From Oscillospiraceae bacterium (GTDB lineage Bacteria > Bacillota > Clostridia > Oscillospirales > Acutalibacteraceae): a DNA stretch of 9,929 bases. Positions within the stretch are counted from its first letter, which is position 1; each line of letters starts with the position of its first letter. Shown here piece by piece: positions 1 through 6,104 of this stretch. The notes under the pieces were generated by a model, which did no database searches, was not told where the DNA came from, and saw only the letters and a list, made by a program, of their open reading frames with translations. The stretch spans positions 1 to 9,929 of the forward strand of contig JAQVYP010000059.1 of assembly GCA_029004655.1 (NCBI GenBank). Direction: 5' to 3'. Made by a program: the position numbers and the translations under genes.

Positions 1-234
1 ACAAGACTTAACCGTGTTGAAGGACAGGTTCGTGGCATAAAAGGTATGATTGAAAAGGATGTTTACTGTGATGATGTCTTAAACCAAATTTCAGCAGCAC
101 AGGCTGCTTTGGACTCCATCAGCAAACTTGTTTTGGAAAACCATATTAGAGGATGTTTGGTGAAAAAAATTCAAGATGGCGATGATAACATAGTTAATGA
201 GTTGATTGTTACAGTTAGCAAATTACTTAGATAA
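1..234 (+). CDS. csoR: CsoR-family copper-sensing repressor, 3' part only
   Basis: The reading frame is open from base 1, so the N-terminus lies outside the window; 77 residues are visible. The fragment opens with TRLNRVEGQVRGI, the signature of the CsoR/RcnR family (all-alpha DNA-binding repressors, formerly DUF156). The Cu(I)-binding Cys-His-Cys set is present at fragment residues C23, H48 and C52. Its spacing (25, then 4) matches Cys36/His61/Cys65 of the characterised CsoR. In this family, Cu(I) binding releases the operator and derepresses copper export genes. The next gene, 69 bp downstream on the same strand, is a copper ATPase, which supports copper over nickel or formaldehyde as the signal. 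No terminator is seen between them, so co-transcription is likely. Its operator and promoter would lie upstream, out of view. The in-frame ATG at base 46 is internal, not a start. Confidence 0.88.
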   Translation, partial: TRLNRVEGQVRGIKGMIEKDVYCDDVLNQISAAQAALDSISKLVLENHIRGCLVKKIQDGDDNIVNELIVTVSKLLR

Positions 235-303
235 ACTAAATTCAACCAAAGAAAAGGCAATTTTCAAACGGGAAGGATTTATTAGAAAGGTAGGGAATTT
301 TAC

Positions 304-2772
304 TTGAATAAAGAAACTATAAAAATAAGCGGAATGACTTGTGCAGCATGTGCAAGTCGAATAGAAAAGTCGGTAAAAAAAATGGACGGCGTTTCAAATG
401 CATCTGTCAACTTTGCAACTGAAAAATTGTCAGTTGAATACGATAACCAACATGTAGATATACCTAAAATCAAAGAGACAATAGAAAAAGTTGGCTATGG
501 AGTTATAGAAGAAGTGCAAAACAGTAGTGTTACCATACCCATTGGAGGCATGACATGTGCTGCTTGTGCTGCTCGAATTGAAAAAGTAGTTAGCAAACTC
601 GATGGAGTATCAAAAGCTTCGGTTAACTTAAGCACAGAAAAAGCGACGGTAAGTTTTGATAAACAAAAGGTGAAAATATCTGACATCAAGCAAGCTATCG
701 AAAAAATCGGATATAAGGCACTGAATATCGAGAGAAAAAATGCTGTGGATGAGGATAAGTTGCGAAAAGAAAAAGAAATCCATACCCTTTGGAAAAAGTT
801 CACCGTGTCGGCCTTGTTTGGCATACCACTGCTATATTTGGCGATGGGTTCCATGGTTTGGTGGCTGCCCTTTCCTATACCGAGCTTTCTGGACCATATG
901 CATTATCCTTTAACCTATGCTTTGACTCAAATAATATTAACCATACCGATCGTTATAGCGGGTAACAGATTCTATAAAGTAGGATTTAAAGCACTTATTC
1001 AACGCAGCCCTAACATGGATTCGCTAATTGCAATAGGCACAACAGCAGCAATAATCTATAGTTTATATTCCACTTATCAAATAGCCATGGGTAACGTCGG
1101 CGCGGTTGAAGGTTTGTATTTTGAATCAGCAGGTGTCATTATTACATTGATACTGCTCGGTAAATCACTGGAAGCCGTTTCAAAAGGCAAAACATCCGAG
1201 GCCATAAAAAAGCTTATGGGACTTGCTCCAAAAACAGCCATTGTAATACATGATGGAAAAGAAATTATTACACCGATTGATGAAGTCGAAATAGGCGATA
1301 TTATTTTAGTAAAGCCCGGAGAAAAAATTCCCGTAGACGGTGTCGTTTCAGAGGGGCATACAGCGATTGATGAATCCATGTTGACCGGCGAAAGTATGCC
1401 GATAGATAAAAAGTCGGGGGATAAGGTTTTCGCTGCCAGCATCAACAAAAACGGGCTGATTCAGTTTGTTGCAACAAAGGTCGGCGGTGATACTGCGCTA
1501 GCACAAATTATCAAGTTAGTCGAGGATGCGCAAGGCTCAAAGGCACCAATTGCACAGATGGCAGACATTGTATCCGGCTATTTCGTTCCAACCGTTGTTG
1601 TTATCGCATTGCTCGCATTTGCAGGGTGGCTAATTGCCGGTCAAACTCTTGTGTTTGCGCTGACGATATTCATTTCAGTGTTAGTTATTGCATGCCCATG
1701 CGCACTCGGACTTGCTACACCGACCGCTATCATGGTAGGAACAGGTAAGGGCGCAGAATACGGTATACTAATTAAAGGCGGCGAAACTCTTGAAACAACT
1801 CATAAAATAAACACGATTGTGTTTGATAAAACGGGCACAATAACCGAGGGTAAACCTGAAGTGACCGATATTATTACGGTTTCTGATGTGCCAAGGAATC
1901 GGTTGCTTCAAGTTGCGGCATCTGCTGAAAAGGGCTCAGAACATCCTTTGGGCGAGGCCATTGTCAGAGGAGCTGAAAAGGAAAATCTCGAATTTGTTAA
2001 AGTGGACAATTTTGAAGCAATTCCCGGTTTTGGTATTGAGGTTGAAATTGAAGGTGTACAAACTCTAATTGGTAACAGAAAATTGATGGATGAAAGAAGT
2101 ATATCCCTCGGAACGCTTGAAAGTGAATCAGACCGACTTGCAAGCGAGGGAAAAACGCCCATGTATATCGCAATGAACAACAAAATATCGGGAATCATTG
2201 CTGTGGCTGATGTGGTAAAGGAAAGCAGTGCTGAAGCCATTAAAAAGCTACAAAAAATGGGTATTGAAGTTGCTATGATAACAGGCGATAATCGTAAAAC
2301 CGCAGAAGCAATTGCAATTCAGGTTGGTATCAATAGAGTATTAGCCGAGGTTCTTCCACAAGATAAGTCTAATGAGGTTAAAAAACTGCAAGCAGAGGGA
2401 AAGAAAGTTGCCATGGTGGGAGATGGCATTAATGACGCACCCGCTCTTGTTCAAGCTGATATTGGAATTGCCATAGGCTCCGGCACTGATGTGGCAATGG
2501 AATCGGCAGACATTGTGTTGATGAAAAGCGATCTGATGGACGTACCAACGGCAATTAATCTTAGCAAAAGCACCATACGCAACATCAAGCAAAACCTGTT
2601 TTGGGCGTTCGGATATAATGTGGCTGGTATTCCGGTTGCCGCAGGATTACTCTATCTGTTTGGTGGGCCGCTCTTGAATCCAATGTTGGCGGCAGCGGCG
2701 ATGTCATTAAGTTCAGTTTCAGTTTTGACAAATGCGTTAAGGCTAAAGAATTTCAAGCCTTATAAAAAATAA
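304..2772 (+). CDS. copA: Copper-exporting P1B-type ATPase CopA
   Basis: An 822-residue membrane pump that uses ATP to move Cu(I) out of the cytoplasm. Two N-terminal heavy-metal-associated domains each carry GMTCAAC (Cys 13/16 and Cys 85/88). The core has the P1B hallmarks in order: actuator TGES (361-364), the transmembrane CPC metal site (464-466), the phosphorylated aspartate in DKTGT (D508), the nucleotide-domain SEHP (H547) with G575-x-G577, and the hinge GDGIND (706-711). The last membrane segments hold YN (771-772) and MSLSS (800-804). YN and MxxSS together identify the Cu(I) subgroup (P1B-1) rather than Zn/Cd pumps. The start is TTG, preceded by AGGG at 292-295 with an 8-base gap. 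The first GMTCAAC begins only ten residues in, so no upstream start is needed. It sits between csoR and copZ and is probably controlled by CsoR. Confidence 0.97.
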   Translation: MNKETIKISGMTCAACASRIEKSVKKMDGVSNASVNFATEKLSVEYDNQHVDIPKIKETIEKVGYGVIEEVQNSSVTIPIGGMTCAACAARIEKVVSKLDGVSKASVNLSTEKATVSFDKQKVKISDIKQAIEKIGYKALNIERKNAVDEDKLRKEKEIHTLWKKFTVSALFGIPLLYLAMGSMVWWLPFPIPSFLDHMHYPLTYALTQIILTIPIVIAGNRFYKVGFKALIQRSPNMDSLIAIGTTAAIIYSLYSTYQIAMGNVGAVEGLYFESAGVIITLILLGKSLEAVSKGKTSEAIKKLMGLAPKTAIVIHDGKEIITPIDEVEIGDIILVKPGEKIPVDGVVSEGHTAIDESMLTGESMPIDKKSGDKVFAASINKNGLIQFVATKVGGDTALAQIIKLVEDAQGSKAPIAQMADIVSGYFVPTVVVIALLAFAGWLIAGQTLVFALTIFISVLVIACPCALGLATPTAIMVGTGKGAEYGILIKGGETLETTHKINTIVFDKTGTITEGKPEVTDIITVSDVPRNRLLQVAASAEKGSEHPLGEAIVRGAEKENLEFVKVDNFEAIPGFGIEVEIEGVQTLIGNRKLMDERSISLGTLESESDRLASEGKTPMYIAMNNKISGIIAVADVVKESSAEAIKKLQKMGIEVAMITGDNRKTAEAIAIQVGINRVLAEVLPQDKSNEVKKLQAEGKKVAMVGDGINDAPALVQADIGIAIGSGTDVAMESADIVLMKSDLMDVPTAINLSKSTIRNIKQNLFWAFGYNVAGIPVAAGLLYLFGGPLLNPMLAAAAMSLSSVSVLTNALRLKNFKPYKK

Positions 2773-2784
2773 AATGTTCAGGTA

Positions 2785-2835
2785 ATTGCAAAACTGAGAA
2801 AGTTCTTTATCATTCCGAAATAATAGTTTTGCAAT
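2785..2835 (+). repeat. 11-bp inverted repeat between copA and copZ
   Basis: ATTGCAAAACT at 2785-2795 is matched exactly by AGTTTTGCAAT at 2825-2835, with 29 bases between. In RNA this could form an 11-bp stem, and the loop has a further short AAAG/CTTT pairing. No U-run follows, so it is not a standard terminator. A hairpin here could protect or separate the short copZ message from the long copA message, or the DNA could bind a dimeric regulator. Function is inferred only. Confidence 0.6.
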
Positions 2836-2856
2836 AGGACAAATTTAATATAATTT

Positions 2857-2862
2857 AGGAGG
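2857..2862 (+). promoter_or_regulatory. Ribosome binding site of copZ
   Basis: A consensus AGGAGG lies six bases before the copZ ATG. It is much stronger than the TTG start and modest AGGG of copA upstream, which would favour production of more chaperone than pump from a shared message. Confidence 0.85.
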
Positions 2863-2868
2863 ACAAAA

Positions 2869-3075
2869 ATGGAAAAAGTAGTTTTAAATGTTGAGGGTAT
2901 GTCCTGTTCACACTGTGAAAATGCAGTTAAGCATGCGGTAGGTGCTCTTGAGGGCGTTAATCAAGTCTTGGTTGACTTGAAGGGAAAGTCAGTTACTGTG
3001 GAGTATGACACTTCAAAAATATCAATTGATAATATTAAAAATGAAATTGAAGAACAAGGTTATGATGTAATATAG
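2869..3075 (+). CDS. copZ: Copper chaperone CopZ
   Basis: A 68-residue single heavy-metal-associated domain of the usual CopZ/Atx1 length (ferredoxin-like fold). The Cu(I) site is in GMSCSHC, with Cys 13 and Cys 16. The serine and histidine between the cysteines are typical of CopZ and differ from the AA pair in the two CopA domains. CopZ is a soluble cytoplasmic protein that binds Cu(I) and hands it to CopA, and in some bacteria to the copper repressor. It follows copA by 96 bp and ends just before a strong terminator, so it is the last gene of the csoR-copA-copZ unit. Confidence 0.95.
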   Translation: MEKVVLNVEGMSCSHCENAVKHAVGALEGVNQVLVDLKGKSVTVEYDTSKISIDNIKNEIEEQGYDVI

Positions 3076-3083
3076 CCAAAAAT

Positions 3084-3125
3084 TGCGTACAAACTACTTT
3101 TATAAGGGTTTGTACGTATTTTTTT
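3084..3125 (+). terminator. Intrinsic terminator after copZ, probably bidirectional
   Basis: The stem TGCGTACAAAC (3084-3094) pairs with GTTTGTACGTA (3108-3118): nine perfect pairs, then one G-U and one further pair, around a 13-base loop. Seven T residues follow at 3119-3125. On the minus strand the same stem is followed by five T residues, so it could also stop the convergent operon arriving from the right. Confidence 0.92.
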
Positions 3126-3178
3126 AGAACAATCCGAAGTTTGTTATGCGTAACCATTAGTTGAAGCGATGGATTAAG

Positions 3179-3355
3179 TTAATTTTTTTTCATAAGCCTG
3201 ACAGCATCTTGGTTTATATTTGGTTTAGTTTCGGTTCCTGCGCTGTAACTTTCAAATATGTCACCGGCAAGTTGCGTTCCTAAAGCTTCGGCAATTTGCG
3301 AACGGCAGGAGTTGTGAACACAGATAAAAGCCACTTTAGGCTTGTTTTCACTCAT
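3179..3355 (-). pseudogene. arsC: Truncated arsenate reductase (thioredoxin-type ArsC, LMW phosphatase family)
   Basis: A 58-codon frame starting at ATG 3355 and ending at TAA 3181-3179. It begins like arsenate reductases of the low-molecular-weight phosphatase fold. A beta strand (VAFI) leads into the P-loop CVHNSCRS, a Cx5R motif with nucleophile C12 and R18, followed by QIAEALG and the conserved YSAGTE (37-42). Intact members are about 130-140 residues. Here the protein stops after VRLMKKN, next to a run of eight A, losing the distal catalytic Asp and the resolving cysteine pair. Neither other frame downstream restores family sequence: one stops after eight codons and the other at once. 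The start is three bases after the stop of the DUF2703 gene, as expected for the last gene of an ars operon. It should not reduce arsenate; a vestigial P-loop peptide is possible. Confidence 0.82.
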
Positions 3356-3358
3356 TAT

Positions 3359-3877
3359 TTACTTATTTGCTCCTTCAAAAAACCTCTTCAAATTTAGTGG
3401 AAGCTGATATTTTTCATTTGGAGTATTATGATTTTCACCGGAATATACTTCTTTTAAAATAGCATTAATAATCATTGCTTTTGGTGGATCGGTGTATTCA
3501 ACTCCCGCATAGGTCCAGACTCTGCAATCGACATCATCACCGCAGATGTCTCCACATTCCTTGCAGTTTGATTCTTTAAGCTCAAGTGCTATGTCGTGGT
3601 GGTTTAAACGAATAGTGGGAGAACTAACAAATTCATATTTAATTGCCTGGTCAGCGGATGTGATATTAACCTTGTTGAGCACAATTCTGTAACCTGCCGA
3701 TTCTAAAATTTTGGACACTTCATGTATTGCCTCATAAAGGGTTTTATCCGTATTCTTGCATCTTTCGCAAGTTTCTAAATCAAGATATAAAAAGTCAATC
3801 AGCAAAGATTTTTTAGTTTCTTTCGGAGAGCACGAGCATTCGCCACCACAGCAACACTTATTAACATCTGTATTCAT
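3359..3877 (-). CDS. DUF2703-type thioredoxin-fold, cysteine-rich protein of an arsenic operon
   Basis: A 172-residue soluble protein with eleven cysteines. The N-terminus carries CCCGGECSC (8-16), a probable soft-metal-binding tail. A predicted strand (LLIDFLYLDL) then runs into CERC (37-40), placed like a thioredoxin active site. SSPTIRLN (85-92) supplies the cis-proline position. A second cluster, C105, C108, C112 and C118, follows, then a YTDPP segment. The order fits the DUF2703 family, recognised from memory; no biochemical role is established to my knowledge. It starts one base after the stop of the CxxC thioredoxin-like gene, with AGAAAGG overlapping that gene's end, so the two are translationally coupled. 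Context (ArsR, ArsP-like permease, arsC remnant) suggests binding or reduction of a trivalent metalloid, by inference. Family assignment is fairly sure and function unknown. Confidence 0.8.
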   Translation of the reverse strand: MNTDVNKCCCGGECSCSPKETKKSLLIDFLYLDLETCERCKNTDKTLYEAIHEVSKILESAGYRIVLNKVNITSADQAIKYEFVSSPTIRLNHHDIALELKESNCKECGDICGDDVDCRVWTYAGVEYTDPPKAMIINAILKEVYSGENHNTPNEKYQLPLNLKRFFEGANK

Positions 3878-3878
3878 A

Positions 3879-4223
3879 TTAATTTGTTACCTTTCTTAAA
3901 ATTGCAACAACTTCATCAGTCTTCAAAACCTTGCCATAAGATACAACCTTGCCTTCAAATACCAAGGCTGGAGTAGACATGACCCCGTAAGCGGCAATCT
4001 GTGCAAAATCTGTCACATGGTCGATTTTGGTGTCAATACCCATTAGAACAAGAGCTTCTCTTGTGTTTGCTTCCAACTGATTACATTTTGCACAGCCCGA
4101 ACCCAAAATTTTCACGCGGGCGCCCTCCGATTTTGCAGTTTCAGCCTTTGCCATAATGTCTGCATTGCAGTTGCCCCCGCAACAGCACCCCTTTTTTTCA
4201 CTTTTATTCCCGAATAACCCCAT
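3879..4223 (-). CDS. Small CxxC thioredoxin-like protein with CCCGGNC metal-binding tag
   Basis: A 114-residue protein. After a short tail with CCCGGNC (13-19), it holds a compact thioredoxin fold of the redox-active disulfide protein family (MTH895/TM0996 type). The strand ARVKILGSG leads to CAKC (C44, C47), and MSTPALV (82-88) provides the cis-proline before the last strands. Such proteins are shorter than classical thioredoxins and often sit next to UPF0718 permeases. I chose the ATG at 4223. The in-frame ATG at 4238 has no ribosome site and overlaps a GGAGGA that stands seven bases before the 4223 ATG. It lies between the permease and the DUF2703 gene. It could have served as reductant for the lost ArsC, or may pass electrons or metalloid to its neighbours (inference). 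Confidence 0.88.
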   Translation of the reverse strand: MGLFGNKSEKKGCCCGGNCNADIMAKAETAKSEGARVKILGSGCAKCNQLEANTREALVLMGIDTKIDHVTDFAQIAAYGVMSTPALVFEGKVVSYGKVLKTDEVVAILRKVTN

Positions 4224-4230
4224 AATAATA

Positions 4231-4236
4231 TCCTCC
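4231..4236 (-). promoter_or_regulatory. Ribosome binding site that fixes the thioredoxin-like start
   Basis: GGAGGA on the minus strand is seven bases from the ATG at 4223. It lies inside the codons that would be used if the ATG at 4238 were the start, which argues against that longer version. Confidence 0.85.
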
Positions 4237-4274
4237 ATCTATTTTTTTAATTAATTTTATAGTTATTATTTGCA

Positions 4275-5288
4275 TTAAACAAATAAAAATTGAAATGCGT
4301 TAAATAGGTAGCCAATAATAATTATCCCGACTGTAACGATACCGACAAATACAGCTAAAAGCTTTGGCTTTACTGCCTTTCTCAACATGATTATTGACGG
4401 CAGACTCAAAGCGGTCACGGCCATCATAAAAGAAAGAATAGTTCCAAGTCCGGCACCTTTTGCAAACAGACTTTCCGCAACGGGAATTGTGCCGAAAATA
4501 TCTGCATACATCGGAACGCCAACAACTGTAGCCAAAACAACCGAGAAAGGATTGTTGCTTCCCAAAATCGATTCAACCCATGCTTGCGGTATCAAATTGT
4601 GAATAGCCGCACCTATCGCAACGCCTATAAATATATAGGGTGCAACTTTTTTGACTGTTGCTTTAACTTGATCATTTGCATATAGAATGCGGTCTTTTCG
4701 TGTTAATTCAGGAGCGTCGATATCAAATGAACCTGCTTTTTTCACGAAATCTTCAACGTATTTTTCCATACCGAATTTTTCAATCAGCGTGCCTGCTGTA
4801 ACGGCAAGCACAAGACCGACTAACACATAAGCTATAGCAACCTTTCCACCAAAAATGCTCATAAGAAGAATAAGTGAGCCTAAATCCACGAGTGGGGAAG
4901 ATATCAAAAAAGAAAATGTTACGCCTACAGGCAAGCCTGCACTCGAAAATCCGATAAAAAGCGGAATTGAAGAGCAAGAGCAAAAAGGAGTGACCGTTCC
5001 CAACAACGCCGCAAGGGAACTAGCACCGATTCCGTGAAAATGTCCCAGTATTTTTTTTGTTCGTTCCGGAGGAAAATGACTTTGAATATAAGAAATGATG
5101 AATATCAAAACCGACAATAAAACGAAAATTTTAATTGTATCATAGAGAAAGAACTGAATACTGCCGCCTAAACCTCCACTGATATTAACCCCCAAGGCTG
5201 ATAATGCATCACCAAGTATTGAATTTAACCACTTCATTCCAAGAATTTGATTCTGAAAAAATTCCCAAACTAAATTTAAAATTTGCAT
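4275..5288 (-). CDS. ArsP/UPF0718-family permease (PF03773-like)
   Basis: A 337-residue polytopic membrane protein with about eight hydrophobic segments in two halves. The first half carries TPFCSCSSIPL (100-110), the cysteine-containing signature of the family. The second half carries the related GVPMYADIFGTIPVAE (257-272), so the protein looks like an internal duplication. A hydrophilic loop at about 170-215 separates the halves. Characterised relatives include ArsP, which exports trivalent methylated arsenicals, but many members of this broad family have unknown substrates. C103 and C105 would suit binding of a trivalent metalloid. The ATG lies inside the arsR gene (13-base overlap), with GAGGAG just upstream, so translation is coupled to the repressor. 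Family is confident; the substrate (organoarsenical, arsenite or another thiophile) is inferred from arsR and the arsC remnant. Confidence 0.9.
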   Translation of the reverse strand: MQILNLVWEFFQNQILGMKWLNSILGDALSALGVNISGGLGGSIQFFLYDTIKIFVLLSVLIFIISYIQSHFPPERTKKILGHFHGIGASSLAALLGTVTPFCSCSSIPLFIGFSSAGLPVGVTFSFLISSPLVDLGSLILLMSIFGGKVAIAYVLVGLVLAVTAGTLIEKFGMEKYVEDFVKKAGSFDIDAPELTRKDRILYANDQVKATVKKVAPYIFIGVAIGAAIHNLIPQAWVESILGSNNPFSVVLATVVGVPMYADIFGTIPVAESLFAKGAGLGTILSFMMAVTALSLPSIIMLRKAVKPKLLAVFVGIVTVGIIIIGYLFNAFQFLFV

Positions 5289-5590
5289 ATAGATGTCTCC
5301 TCGAATCTTAATGTCGTAATATCGTTTAAAATTCTTTTAGCATTGTTAACGCCTTCATCAGAAAGAGAGTAATATGTCCATTTGCCTTCTTTTCGTGCAG
5401 ACACGATTCCGCTATCAATCAAAATCTTCATATGATGAGACAAGGTCGATTGCACGATTTGCAATTCAGCCAAGATTTTGCATGCACACTTTTCGCCGCT
5501 TTGGAGCATTCGGATAATCATCAAACGGTTTTCGTCACAAAATGCTTTGAATATTTTTGCATTCTCCCTAAATATATTTTCCAACTTCAT
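5276..5590 (-). CDS. arsR: ArsR-family metalloid-responsive repressor
   Basis: A 104-residue winged-helix dimeric repressor. KIFKAFCDENRLMIIRML is the family's first helical region. GEKCACKIL (32-40) has the C35-x-C37 pair in the same place as the As(III)/Sb(III)-binding ELCVCDL of classical ArsR. VQSTLSHHMKIL (46-57) is the recognition helix, and ARKEGKWTYYSL (65-76) forms the wing. The start is placed at ATG 5590. Two earlier in-frame ATGs (5653 and 5635) lie at or upstream of the -10 box of the promoter and cannot be in the message. The ribosome site (GAGG) is unusually close to this ATG, only two bases away, so initiation may be modest. It overlaps the permease gene by 13 bases. The adjacent palindromic boxes suggest autorepression, relieved by a trivalent metalloid. 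Confidence 0.93.
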   Translation of the reverse strand: MKLENIFRENAKIFKAFCDENRLMIIRMLQSGEKCACKILAELQIVQSTLSHHMKILIDSGIVSARKEGKWTYYSLSDEGVNNAKRILNDITTLRFEETSICKF

Positions 5591-5602
5591 TACCTCATAT
5601 CT

Positions 5603-5650
5603 ATTTTTATCGATATGTTTTATTATATGCACCATATCGATATTTGTCAA
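5603..5650 (-). promoter_or_regulatory. Promoter and ArsR-type operator of the ars operon
   Basis: On the minus strand TTGACA (5650-5645) and TATAAT (5627-5622) are both consensus hexamers with a 17-bp spacer. ATATCGATAT (5643-5634), its own reverse complement, fills the spacer. A second copy, TATCGATAT (5616-5608), covers the expected start point near 5615. The centres are 27 bp apart, so the -10 box lies between two identical palindromes. Binding of an ArsR dimer at either would block RNA polymerase. The resulting leader of about 25 bases supports the arsR start at 5590. Confidence 0.88.
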
Positions 5651-5694
5651 CATAAAAACGAACGAAATTAATTTCTTTATTAATTAGATAATTA

Positions 5695-5734
5695 TATAAA
5701 AAATCCGATCAACCATAGTAGTTGATCGGATTTT
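5695..5734 (-). terminator. Intrinsic terminator of the sigma/anti-sigma operon
   Basis: Fourteen base pairs form between AAAATCCGATCAAC (5700-5713) and GTTGATCGGATTTT (5721-5734), with a seven-base loop. On the minus strand the stem runs into six T residues (5700-5695), which is a classic terminator for transcription arriving from the anti-sigma gene. It insulates the ars promoter about 45 bp further on. Confidence 0.92.
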
Positions 5735-5771
5735 AGGTTTATAAATTATTGATTTGATAATGTTAACACGT

Positions 5772-6104
5772 TCACTTTTTGCAGGGTTTTAAAGCGCTGA
5801 TTAACACCGCAAAAACAGATGCACAGGCAAACACGGCCATACCCGCCACAATTAATTTGCGCCTGTTATTTAATTTGACAGACAATTCAGTATATTTTTG
5901 CATGTAATCGTTCTGCAAATAATCATTGTGATTTTCGGGCTCAAGTTCCTTTTGGTTAATAGAATCATATTGCTTGTAGTATTTTCTGCAATTGTGACAT
6001 TCTTTCAAATGTTCTTCAATTGCTTCATAACTGCTTTGGCTTGCCAATTTATCTTTATAAATCGAAACCAAGTCCATAACAATATCACATGTCAAATTCA
6101 TCAT
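5772..6104 (-). CDS. Short zinc-finger membrane anti-sigma factor
   Basis: A 110-residue protein. Its N-terminal cytoplasmic part has the zinc anti-sigma (ZAS/zf-HC2) pattern EEHLKECHNC: H32, C36 and C39, with C6 as the possible fourth ligand. A hydrophilic linker (about 45-82) leads to RR and one membrane helix (84-105), then KPCKK. This domain of the family holds an ECF sigma factor inactive at the membrane until a signal releases it. The gene overlaps the sigma gene by 20 bases, and GGAGG six bases before the ATG lies within the sigma coding region, so the partners are coupled. Unusually, almost nothing lies beyond the membrane helix, so it has no visible external sensor domain. The signal cannot be read from the sequence. 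Confidence 0.88.
   Translation of the reverse strand: MMNLTCDIVMDLVSIYKDKLASQSSYEAIEEHLKECHNCRKYYKQYDSINQKELEPENHNDYLQNDYMQKYTELSVKLNNRRKLIVAGMAVFACASVFAVLISALKPCKK

Noticed and set aside
495..854. Minus-strand open frames inside copA (also 1077-1448, 1908-2240, 2341-2592).
   Set aside because: They lie opposite a fully conserved CopA frame, have no ribosome sites and no recognisable domains; they are shadows.
2829..2854. Possible promoter for copZ alone: TTGCAA with TATAAT at 2849-2854.
   Set aside because: The spacer is only 14 bp, and a start about seven bases after the -10 would remove most of the AGGAGG ribosome site from the message.
5591..5653. Longer ArsR starting at ATG 5653 or 5635.
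   Set aside because: Both codons lie at or upstream of the -10 box of a consensus promoter, and the extra residues encode only the operator palindromes.
5432..5687. Plus-strand open frames over arsR and its promoter.
   Set aside because: They are antisense to the HTH-coding region, lack ribosome sites and show low-complexity hydrophobic composition.
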